From: Streptomyces rhizosphaerihabitans
GTDB taxonomy: Bacteria; Actinomycetota; Actinomycetes; Streptomycetales; Streptomycetaceae
DNA: 64,000 bases
Reading direction: 5' to 3'
NCBI RefSeq assembly: GCF_025399795.1
Contig: NZ_JAODTZ010000042.1
Coordinates: 28,146 to 92,145 of the forward strand
The notes under the pieces were generated by a model, which did no database searches, was not told where the DNA came from, and saw only the letters and a program-made list of their open reading frames with translations. The position numbers were made by a program, and so were the translations under genes. Shown here in pieces: positions 57,350 to 64,000 of the stretch. Each line of letters begins with the position of its first letter. The first letter of the stretch is position 1.

Positions 57350-59155
57350 GTGAGTTCGCTGCCGACCGCCATCCTCACCGGCCAGCCGGTCCCCGGATCG
57401 TCGCTCGAAGGCGATCTGCGGTCGCTCGGCTTCGATGTGCGTCTCGCCTCCGACGCGGGCGAGACCGAGACCCTGCTCGCCGCCGTGCCGGCGAACGAGC
57501 GGGTCGCCGTCGTGGACGCCCGCTTCGTCGGACATCTGCACGCCCTGCGCCTCGGTCTCACCGACCCGCGCTTCACGGCCTCGGTCATTCCCGGCGCCGT
57601 GTCGGTGCAGCCCGAGGCCCGGCGGGCACTGACCCGCGCCGTGACCCGTGAGAGCGTGGCCGCGGGCAACGCGGCCGTCGCCACCGAGAACCTCGTCGAG
57701 CGCCTCGGCGAGGCACTCGACGCGGACGACCTCGCCGTGTACCACCCGGAACTCGGCACCCTCGTCGCCGCCGTCCCCGCCGATCCGCAGGAGCGCAACG
57801 AGGTCCGGCAGGCCGTCTCGGCCGTCGACGACGAGGCCGTACGTCTGCGCAGCGCCGTCAAGGCCCGCGACGGCTTCTTCACCACGTACTGCATCAGCCC
57901 GTACTCGCGCTACATCGCCCGCTGGTGCGCCCGCCGGGGTCTGACCCCGAACCAGGTCACCACCGCCTCGCTGATCACCGCGCTGATCGCCGCGGGCTGC
58001 GCCGCCACCGGCACTCGTGCCGGTTATGTCGCGGCCGGTCTGCTGCTCCTGTTCTCCTTCGTCCTGGACTGCACGGACGGACAGCTCGCCCGCTACTCCC
58101 TCCAGTACTCGACGCTCGGCGCCTGGCTGGACGCGACCTTCGACCGCGCCAAGGAGTACGCCTACTATGCGGGCCTCGCGCTCGGCGCGGCCCGCGGTGG
58201 CGACGACGTGTGGGCGCTCGCGCTCGGCGCGATGATCCTGCAGACCTGCCGGCACGTCGTGGACTTCTCCTTCAACGAGGCGAACCACGACGCCACGGCC
58301 AACACCAGTCCCACCGCGGCCCTCTCGGACAAGCTCGACAGCGTCGGCTGGACGGTCTGGGTGCGCCGGATGATAGTCCTGCCCATCGGCGAACGATGGG
58401 CGATGATCGCCGTTCTCACGGCGCTGACGACCCCCCGTATCACCTTCTACGCGCTGCTCGTCGGCTGCGCCTTCGCGGCCACGTACACCACGGCGGGCCG
58501 GGTGCTGCGCTCGCTGACCCGCAAGGCGCACCGCACGGACCGCGCCGCCCAGGCGCTCGTGGACCTCACCGACTCCGGCATGCTCGCCGAGTACCTGACC
58601 CGCTTCGCGGGCCGCCTCCCGCGGATCGGTCCGGCCCTGGTCGCCTTCGCCGCCGGGGCGATCGTTGTGACCTCCGCCGCACTCGCGCCCTACGGCAGCT
58701 GGTGGCCCGTCCTCGGCGCCGTCGTGTACGTCCTGCTGTCGCCGGCCGCCCTGCTCAGGCCCCTGAAGGGCGCCCTGGACTGGCTGGTCCCGCCGTTCTT
58801 CCGCGCGGCCGAATACCTCACCGTTCTGGCACTGGCGGTCAACGCCGACGTGAACGGAGCGCTTCCGGCGGCTTTCGGACTGGTGGCCGCGGTCGCCTAC
58901 CATCACTACGACACGGTGTACCGCATTCGCGGAAACGCCGGAGCCCCCCCGCACTGGCTGGTGCGGGCGATCGGCGGGCACGAAGGCAGGACACTGCTGG
59001 TCACCGTCCTGGCCGCGCTGCTCACCGCCGCACAGTTTGAAGTCGCGCTCACGGTGGTTGCCGTGGCCGTGGCGCTGCTGGTGCTCGTCGAGAGCATCCG
59101 CTTCTGGGTGTCCTCCGGGGCACCCGCCGTACACGACGAAGGAGAACCTGCATGA
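57350..59155 (+). CDS. CDP-alcohol phosphatidyltransferase family protein with extra N- and C-terminal domains
   Basis: A 601-residue membrane protein. The N-terminal 180 residues are soluble and resemble part of a nucleotidyltransferase-like domain seen in this family. The CDP-alcohol phosphotransferase motif DCTDGQLARYSLQYSTLG, then AWLDATFDRAKEY, is intact at about 236-265 (DGxxARxxxxxxxxGxxxDxxxD). Several membrane segments and a C-terminal membrane domain (about 430-590) follow. It would transfer a phospho-alcohol from a CDP donor during phosphopolymer or phospholipid synthesis. GTG 57350 is used; its GGGAG is unusually close. First gene of an eight-gene run. Confidence 0.83.
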   Translation: MSSLPTAILTGQPVPGSSLEGDLRSLGFDVRLASDAGETETLLAAVPANERVAVVDARFVGHLHALRLGLTDPRFTASVIPGAVSVQPEARRALTRAVTRESVAAGNAAVATENLVERLGEALDADDLAVYHPELGTLVAAVPADPQERNEVRQAVSAVDDEAVRLRSAVKARDGFFTTYCISPYSRYIARWCARRGLTPNQVTTASLITALIAAGCAATGTRAGYVAAGLLLLFSFVLDCTDGQLARYSLQYSTLGAWLDATFDRAKEYAYYAGLALGAARGGDDVWALALGAMILQTCRHVVDFSFNEANHDATANTSPTAALSDKLDSVGWTVWVRRMIVLPIGERWAMIAVLTALTTPRITFYALLVGCAFAATYTTAGRVLRSLTRKAHRTDRAAQALVDLTDSGMLAEYLTRFAGRLPRIGPALVAFAAGAIVVTSAALAPYGSWWPVLGAVVYVLLSPAALLRPLKGALDWLVPPFFRAAEYLTVLALAVNADVNGALPAAFGLVAAVAYHHYDTVYRIRGNAGAPPHWLVRAIGGHEGRTLLVTVLAALLTAAQFEVALTVVAVAVALLVLVESIRFWVSSGAPAVHDEGEPA

Positions 59156-59904
59156 TCGGCCTTGTGCTGGCGGCCGGCGCCGGACGGCGTCTGCGTCCCT
59201 ACACTGACAGCCTCCCCAAGGCGCTTGTGCCGGTTGGCCCCGAGGGCATGGAGGACTCGATCACGGTCCTGGACCTGACCCTCGGCAACTTCGCCGAGAT
59301 CGGTCTGACCGAGGTCGGCATCATCGTCGGCTACAAGAAGGAAGCCGTCTACGACCGCAAGGCGGCCCTTGAGGAGAAGTACGGCCTCAAGATCACCCTC
59401 ATCGACAACGACAAGGCCGAGGAGTGGAACAACGCCTACTCCCTGTGGTGCGGACGTGACGCCCTCAAGGACGGCGTGATCCTCGCCAACGGCGACACCG
59501 TGCACCCGGTCTCCGTCGAGCGCACGCTGCTCGCCGCCCGCGGTGAAGGCAAGAAGATCATCCTCGCGCTCGACACGGTGAAGAAGCTCGCCGACGAGGA
59601 GATGAAGGTCGTCGTGGACCCCGGCAAGGGCGTCCAGAAGATCACCAAGCTCATGGAGCCGTCCGAGGCCACCGGCGAGTACATCGGTGTGACCCTCATC
59701 GAGGGCGCCGCTGCCGACGAGCTGGCCGACGCCCTGAAGACGGTGTGGGAGACCGACCCGCAGCAGTTCTACGAGCACGGCTACCAGGAGCTCGTCAACC
59801 GCGGCTTCACGATCGACGTCGCGCCGATCGGCGACGTCAAGTGGGTCGAGATCGACAACCACGACGACCTCGCCAAGGGACGTGAGATCGCGTGCCAGTA
59901 CTGA
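59152..59904 (+). CDS. Sugar/alcohol-phosphate nucleotidyltransferase
   Basis: A 250-residue NTP-transferase of the LicC/GlmU-like fold. The signature LVLAAGAGRRLRPYTDSLPK is at residues 4-23 with the catalytic Lys in SLPKALVPVG. NNAYSLWCGRDALKDGVILANGD (about 98-120, read in parts) holds the metal-binding Asp. The WNNAYSLW block is typical of CTP-using choline- or glycerol-phosphate cytidylyltransferase-like enzymes. It overlaps its neighbours on both sides (4 and 13 bases) and probably makes the CDP-activated alcohol used by the two CDP-alcohol transferases. Confidence 0.85.
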   Translation: MIGLVLAAGAGRRLRPYTDSLPKALVPVGPEGMEDSITVLDLTLGNFAEIGLTEVGIIVGYKKEAVYDRKAALEEKYGLKITLIDNDKAEEWNNAYSLWCGRDALKDGVILANGDTVHPVSVERTLLAARGEGKKIILALDTVKKLADEEMKVVVDPGKGVQKITKLMEPSEATGEYIGVTLIEGAAADELADALKTVWETDPQQFYEHGYQELVNRGFTIDVAPIGDVKWVEIDNHDDLAKGREIACQY

Positions 59905-60953
59905 CGAGGCTCATCCCCTCGCCGGTCGTCGTCGACATCCGTCCCGGTGCCCTGGACGACCTCGCGAGCGTGCTCAGCGACGAGCGCATCTCGCACTCGG
60001 GCAAGCTGGCCATAGCGGTCAGCAACGGCTCGGGCGCGAGGCTGCGCGAGCGGATCGCCCCGACGCTGCCGGGAGCCACCTGGTACGAGGTCGGCGGCGG
60101 CACGCTCGACGACGCCATCCGGCTGGCCGGTGACATGAAGTCCGGGCACTACGACGCCGTCGTGGGCCTCGGCGGCGGCAAGATCATCGACTGCGCGAAG
60201 TTCGCCGCGGCGCGGATCGGGCTGCCGCTGGTCGCGGTGCCCACCAACCTCGCGCACGACGGTCTGTGCTCGCCGGTCGCCACCCTCGACAACGACGCGG
60301 GCCGCGGCTCGTACGGCGTGCCCAATCCGATCGCCGTGCTCATCGACCTCGACGTGATCCGTGAGGCGCCGGTCCGGTTCGTCCGGGCGGGCATCGGAGA
60401 CGCGATCTCCAACATCAACGCGATCGCCGACTGGGAGCTGGCCAACCGGGTCAACGGAGAGAAGATCGACGGGCTGGCCGCCGCCATGGCGCGCCAGGCG
60501 GGCGAGGCAGTGCTCCGGCACCCCGGAGGTGTCGGCGACAACGGCTTCCTCCAGGTGCTCGCGGAGGCGCTCGTCCTCACCGGCGTCGCGATGTCGATCT
60601 CGGGCGACTCGCGTCCGGCCTCCGGCTCCTGCCACGAGATCAACCATGCCTTCGACCTTCTCTTCCCCCAGCGCGCGGCGAGCCACGGCGAGCAGTGCGG
60701 CCTGGGAGCGGCCTTCGCGATGTATCTGCGCGGGGCCCACGAGGAGGCGGCGTACATGGCCGAGGTGCTGCACCGGCACGGACTGCCGGTCCTGCCCGAG
60801 GAGATCGGCTTCACCGTGGACGAGTTCGTGCGGGTCGTGGAGTTCGCTCCGCAGACCCGGCCCGGCCGCTACACGATCCTCGAACACCTCGACCTGAAAA
60901 CCCACCAGATCAAGGACATCTACTCCGACTATGCCAAGGCCATCGGTAGCTGA
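59892..60953 (+). CDS. sn-glycerol-1-phosphate-dehydrogenase-like (iron-type alcohol dehydrogenase family)
   Basis: A 353-residue dehydrogenase of the AraM/EgsA group. NAD(P)-binding GLGGGKIIDCAKFAA is at about 93-107, and VAVPTNLAHDGLCSPVA at about 115-131. Metal-binding residues are likely in GIGDAISN, SGSCHEINHAFD and SHGEQCG. Archaeal and Bacillus relatives reduce DHAP to sn-glycerol-1-phosphate. The GTG start overlaps the upstream gene by 13 bases. With the cytidylyltransferase-like neighbour this suggests a CDP-activated G1P-type or polyol-phosphate precursor. The substrate is inferred. Confidence 0.83.
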   Translation: MPVLTRLIPSPVVVDIRPGALDDLASVLSDERISHSGKLAIAVSNGSGARLRERIAPTLPGATWYEVGGGTLDDAIRLAGDMKSGHYDAVVGLGGGKIIDCAKFAAARIGLPLVAVPTNLAHDGLCSPVATLDNDAGRGSYGVPNPIAVLIDLDVIREAPVRFVRAGIGDAISNINAIADWELANRVNGEKIDGLAAAMARQAGEAVLRHPGGVGDNGFLQVLAEALVLTGVAMSISGDSRPASGSCHEINHAFDLLFPQRAASHGEQCGLGAAFAMYLRGAHEEAAYMAEVLHRHGLPVLPEEIGFTVDEFVRVVEFAPQTRPGRYTILEHLDLKTHQIKDIYSDYAKAIGS

Positions 60954-61710
60954 ACTCCGCCCCGTCGTTCATCCCCCAGGGGTGAAGGACCGGCGCAGCG
61001 GTGAGCACTGGGCGGGACGCCTGTACATGCGAGAGATCTCGCTGCGCTGCGACCGCTACCTGGTGAACACCAGGATCACGCCCAACCAGCTCACGTACCT
61101 GATGACCGTGTGCGGCGTGCTCGCGGCCCCCGCCCTTCTGGTGCCGGGGATCGCGGGCGCCGTGCTCGGCGTGGTGATGGTCCAGCTGTACCTGCTGCTC
61201 GACTGCGTCGACGGCGAGATCGCGCGCTGGAAGAAGCAGTACTCGCTCGGCGGGGTCTATCTCGACCGTGTCGGCGCCTATCTGACCGACGCGGCCGTCC
61301 TCGTCGGCCTCGGTCTGCGCGCGGCCGACCTGTGGGGCACCGGAAGCGTCGACTGGCTGTGGGCCTTCCTCGGCACACTGGCCGCCCTCGGCGCGATCCT
61401 GGTGAAGGCCGCGACCGATCTCGTCGGTGTCGCCCGCCACCAGAGCGGGCTGCCACCGGTCAAGGAGTCGGCGTCCGAGCCGCGCTCCTCGGGCGTGGCG
61501 CTGGCCCGCAGGGCCGCCGCGGCGCTCAAGTTCCACCGGTTGATCCTCGGCATCGAGGCGTCCCTGCTGATCCTGGTCCTGGCCGTCGCGGACCAGATCA
61601 GGGGCGACCTGTTCTTCACCCGGCTCGGAACCGCCGTGCTCGCCGGCATCGCGCTCCTGCAGACGGTGCTGCACCTGGTGTCCATCCTCGCTTCCAGCAG
61701 GCTCAAGTGA
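60931..61710 (+). CDS. CDP-alcohol phosphatidyltransferase
   Basis: A 259-residue membrane protein with the intact motif LLDCVDGEIARWKKQYSLGG then VYLDRVGAYLTD (about 89-120), giving DGxxARxxxxxxxxGxxxDxxxD. About five or six membrane segments are visible. It overlaps the dehydrogenase gene by 23 bases and the GT2 gene by 4, so the operon is tightly coupled. It is the second such enzyme here; the two probably use the same CDP-activated donor at different steps. Confidence 0.85.
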   Translation: MPRPSVAELRPVVHPPGVKDRRSGEHWAGRLYMREISLRCDRYLVNTRITPNQLTYLMTVCGVLAAPALLVPGIAGAVLGVVMVQLYLLLDCVDGEIARWKKQYSLGGVYLDRVGAYLTDAAVLVGLGLRAADLWGTGSVDWLWAFLGTLAALGAILVKAATDLVGVARHQSGLPPVKESASEPRSSGVALARRAAAALKFHRLILGIEASLLILVLAVADQIRGDLFFTRLGTAVLAGIALLQTVLHLVSILASSRLK

Positions 61711-62591
61711 GTACGGCGTCGAAGGTCGGCGCGGTGATCATCACCATGGGCAACCGCCCCGACGAACTGCGAGCCCTCCTCGACTCCGTCGCCAAGCAGG
61801 ACGGCGACCGCGTCGAGGTGGTCGTGGTCGGCAACGGCTCACCCGTCCCGGACGTCCCCGCGGGCGTCCGAACGGTCGAACTGCCCGAGAACCTCGGCAT
61901 CCCCGGCGGCCGCAACGTCGGCATCGAGGCCTTCGGGCCCGGCGGCACCGACGTCGACGTCCTCCTCTTCCTGGACGACGACGGTCTGCTGGCCCACCAC
62001 GACACGGCCGAGCTGTGCCGCCGGGCCTTCGCCGACGACCCGGAACTCGGCATCATCAGCTTCCGTATCGCCGACCCCGAGACCGGCGAGACCCAGCGCC
62101 GCCATGTCCCGAGGCTGCGTGCCGCCGACCCGATGCGCTCCTCGCGCGTCACGACGTTCCTCGGCGGCGCCAACGCCGTCCGTACGAAGGTCCTCGCCGA
62201 GGTCGGCGGGCTCCCGGACGCCTTCTTCTACGCCCATGAGGAGACCGACCTGGCCTGGCGGGCCCTCGACGCCGGCTGGATGATCGACTACCGGTCCGAC
62301 ATGGTGCTGTACCACCCGACGACCGCCCCGTCGCGGCACGCGGTGTACCACCGCATGGTGGCCCGCAACCGCGTCTGGCTCGCGCGCCGAAACCTTCCCG
62401 CGCCGCTCGTCCCGGTCTACCTCGGCGTCTGGATGCTCCTGACGCTGCTGCGCCGCCCCTCTCGGGCCGCTCTGCGGGCCTGGTTCGGCGGATTCAGGGA
62501 AGGCTGGACAAGTCCGTGCGGACCTCGCCGTCCCATGAGGTGGCGCACGGTCTGGCGGCTGACTCGACTGGGCCGACCCCCAGTCATCTGA
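61707..62591 (+). CDS. Family 2 glycosyltransferase
   Basis: A 294-residue GT-A fold enzyme starting at GTG 61707, overlapping the previous TGA. Residues 8-22 (AVIITMGNRPDELRA) open the fold; ENLGIPGGRNVGIEAF and LLFLDDDGLL (about 90-99, metal-binding DxD-type acids) follow. FLGGANAVRTKVLAEVGGLP and HEETDLAWRALDAGW (about 180-195) are the acceptor side and the catalytic ED pair. A C-terminal amphipathic helix may anchor it to the membrane. It probably adds a sugar to the polymer or lipid carrier. Confidence 0.87.
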   Translation: MSTASKVGAVIITMGNRPDELRALLDSVAKQDGDRVEVVVVGNGSPVPDVPAGVRTVELPENLGIPGGRNVGIEAFGPGGTDVDVLLFLDDDGLLAHHDTAELCRRAFADDPELGIISFRIADPETGETQRRHVPRLRAADPMRSSRVTTFLGGANAVRTKVLAEVGGLPDAFFYAHEETDLAWRALDAGWMIDYRSDMVLYHPTTAPSRHAVYHRMVARNRVWLARRNLPAPLVPVYLGVWMLLTLLRRPSRAALRAWFGGFREGWTSPCGPRRPMRWRTVWRLTRLGRPPVI

Positions 62592-62637
62592 CAAGCTCGA
62601 TTCTGAGAGCACCCGGGCCCCACCCGGTCCCCGGCTC

Positions 62638-63618
62638 ATGCCCACGCCCGACCCGGCGGTGTGCATCTTGAAGACGAAAGTTCCCCTTGTGAGTGAGACC
62701 ACGCAGGACGGCGTAGTCGCCGTGAGCGACCGGCCGTCGCCCGATGACGGGCTTTCCGCGACCGAAATGGCCGCCAAGTACGGGCTCGCGGTCAGCGGTG
62801 CCCGGCCCGGCCTGGTCCAGTACGTTCGTCAGCTGTGGGGCCGGCGGCACTTCATCCTCGCCTTCTCGCAGGCCAAGCTGACCGCCCAGTACAGCCAGGC
62901 CAAGCTGGGCCAGCTCTGGCAGGTGGCGACGCCGCTGCTCAACGCGTTCGTCTACTACCTGATCTTCGGCCTGATCCTCAAGGCCGACCGCGGTATGACG
63001 AAGGACGTGTACATCCCGTTCCTGGTGACCGGCGTCTTCGTCTTCACCTTCACGCAGAGCTCGGTCATGGCGGGCGTCCGGGCGATCTCGGGCAACCTCG
63101 GCCTGGTGCGCGCGCTGCACTTCCCGCGTGCCTCGCTGCCCATCTCGTTCGCCCTCCAGCAGCTCCAGCAGCTGCTCTTCTCGATGATCGTGCTGTTCGT
63201 CGTGGCCATCGCCTTCGGCAGCTATCCGGGCCTGTCCTGGCTGCTGATCATCCCGGTGCTGTTCCTGCAGTTCCTGTTCAACACCGGCCTCGCGCTGATC
63301 GTGGCGCGGATGGGCAGCAAGACGCCCGACCTCGCCCAGCTGATGCCGTTCATCCTGCGCACATGGATGTACGCCTCCGGTGTCATGTTCTCCATCAGCG
63401 CCATGCTCGCCGGCCGCCCCGCATGGATCGCCCGGGTGCTCCAGGCGAACCCGGCCGCCGTCTACATGGACCTGATGCGCTACGCGCTCATCGACGGCTA
63501 CGGTTCCTCCCACCTGCCCCCGCACGTGTGGGCCATCGCCGTCTTCTGGGCCGTGATCACGGCCGTCGGCGGTTTCGTGTACTTCTGGAAGGCTGAAGAG
63601 AGGTACGGCCGTGGCTGA
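62638..63618 (+). CDS. ABC-2 type polysaccharide/teichoic-acid export permease (TagG/Wzm-like)
   Basis: A 326-residue permease with six membrane segments in residues about 85-320. It has the TagG/Wzm look: QYSQAKLGQLWQVATPLLNA before helix 1 and LVRALHFPRASLPISFALQQ after helix 2. The start is uncertain (ATG 62638, TTG 62668 or GTG 62689), as none has a clear ribosome site. It overlaps the ATPase gene by 8 bases. The pair would export the lipid-linked polymer made by the upstream enzymes. Confidence 0.87.
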   Translation: MPTPDPAVCILKTKVPLVSETTQDGVVAVSDRPSPDDGLSATEMAAKYGLAVSGARPGLVQYVRQLWGRRHFILAFSQAKLTAQYSQAKLGQLWQVATPLLNAFVYYLIFGLILKADRGMTKDVYIPFLVTGVFVFTFTQSSVMAGVRAISGNLGLVRALHFPRASLPISFALQQLQQLLFSMIVLFVVAIAFGSYPGLSWLLIIPVLFLQFLFNTGLALIVARMGSKTPDLAQLMPFILRTWMYASGVMFSISAMLAGRPAWIARVLQANPAAVYMDLMRYALIDGYGSSHLPPHVWAIAVFWAVITAVGGFVYFWKAEERYGRG

Positions 63619-64000
63619 GCTCGAGAAGAGGTCGCACATTCCGACCGTCATCGCGGACGAACTGCACATCGTCTACCGCGTGAACGGTGCCAAGACCGGC
63701 AAGGGCAGCGCCACCGCCGCCCTCAGCCGCATCCTCAAGCGCGGCGAGGAACGCGGTGTGCGCAAGGTGCACGCCGTCAAGGGCGTCTCCTTCACCGCCT
63801 ACCGGGGCGAGGCCATCGGTCTCATCGGATCGAACGGCTCCGGCAAGTCCACCCTCCTGCGGGCCATCGCCGGTCTGCTCCCCGCCGAGAAGGGCAAGGT
63901 CTTCACCGACGGCCAGCCCTCGCTGCTCGGCGTGAACGCGGCTCTGATGAACGACCTGACGGGCGAGCGGAACGTCATTCTGGGCGGCCTCGCGATGGGT
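63611..64000 (+). CDS. ABC transporter ATP-binding protein (TagH/Wzt-like), partial
   Basis: The first 130 residues are present, and the gene runs off the window. The start is GTG 63611 inside the permease 3' end. Walker A (GSNGSGKST) is at about 73-81, followed by LLRAIAGLLPAEKGKVFTDG and the TagH/Wzt-type LLGVNAALMNDLTGERNVIL. The N-terminal extension with RGVRKVHAVKGVSFTAYRGE is typical of teichoic-acid exporters. It is the motor of the preceding permease. Confidence 0.9.
   Translation, partial: MAELEKRSHIPTVIADELHIVYRVNGAKTGKGSATAALSRILKRGEERGVRKVHAVKGVSFTAYRGEAIGLIGSNGSGKSTLLRAIAGLLPAEKGKVFTDGQPSLLGVNAALMNDLTGERNVILGGLAMG

Noticed and set aside
57350..64000. Classical poly(glycerol-phosphate) teichoic acid operon
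   Set aside because: No TagF/TagB-type CDP-glycerol polymerase is visible; the enzymes are CDP-alcohol transferases and a G1P-dehydrogenase-like protein, so I call it only a wall-polymer locus.
1..64000. tRNA or rRNA genes, phage att site linked to the accessory region
   Set aside because: Scanning both strands by eye I found no cloverleaf with a TTCRA-type T-loop in the right context, and no tRNA 3' end at the borders of the 38.6-48 kb accessory region. A covariance search would be needed to be sure.

Overview
The window is chromosomal DNA of a Streptomyces or a very close relative. It is GC-rich with strongly G/C-biased third codon positions, uses many GTG and TTG starts and 4-bp ATGA stop/start overlaps, and carries typical streptomycete families: SAV2177-type methyltransferase, GAF-ANTAR proteins, AfsA-type hot-dog protein, MAB_1171c-family membrane proteins, IS701-family transposases. 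I saw no rRNA, tRNA or CRISPR array. All functions are read from sequence motifs and recalled family knowledge; no search was run.

Layout. 1-5.2 kb: a methyltransferase, an MFS efflux gene broken by an in-frame TGA, an alpha/beta hydrolase whose nucleophile position is Asn, and an L,D-transpeptidase lipoprotein. 5.2-10.1 kb: a lipid set (YegS/DAG-kinase-like, alkyl-DHAP-synthase-like flavoprotein, TetR, glycerol-3-phosphate dehydrogenase) with the same content as M. tuberculosis Rv2249c-Rv2252. A MITE-like element follows at 10.28-10.44 kb. 10.4-17.7 kb: hypothetical and membrane proteins, a Lys-Pro-repeat PASTA-like protein and a secreted arabinofuranosidase with two lectin domains.

18.2-27.4 kb is the most notable region. 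It is a tightly coupled seven-gene operon encoding a PEP-synthase-like phosphotransferase, a nucleotidyltransferase with a PqqD-like segment, an extended SDR, an NDP-kinase-like protein, an AfsA-like butanolide-synthase-family protein, a UbiA-type prenyltransferase and a nitroreductase. It is preceded by a 22-bp tandem repeat and has a TTA (bldA) codon in its second gene. I do not recognise its product.

27.7-38.3 kb: three GAF-ANTAR-type regulators with a STAS-like protein, a DUF4142 protein, a leaderless TetR gene with a palindromic operator driving an MFS transporter and a sphingosine-1-phosphate-lyase-like enzyme, then small stress-type proteins. 38.6-48.3 kb is an accessory region: a truncated LysR gene, a decayed TnpB, a 4.25-kb composite of two IS701-type elements, each carrying a different passenger gene, that splits an XRE/TPR regulator with a 4-bp target duplication, two small genes normally next to such regulators, and a dehydrogenase fragment. 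48.3-55 kb: a minus-strand operon of an ImmA/IrrE-like HExxH protein, two MAB_1171c-family membrane proteins and a flavin monooxygenase, then a TnpB-related RuvC nuclease gene without zinc ribbon. 55-64 kb: a cation efflux protein, galE, and a wall-polymer operon (two CDP-alcohol phosphotransferases, nucleotidyltransferase, glycerol-1-phosphate-dehydrogenase-like protein, GT2, TagGH-like ABC exporter) with a PHO-box-like element upstream. The last gene runs off the window.
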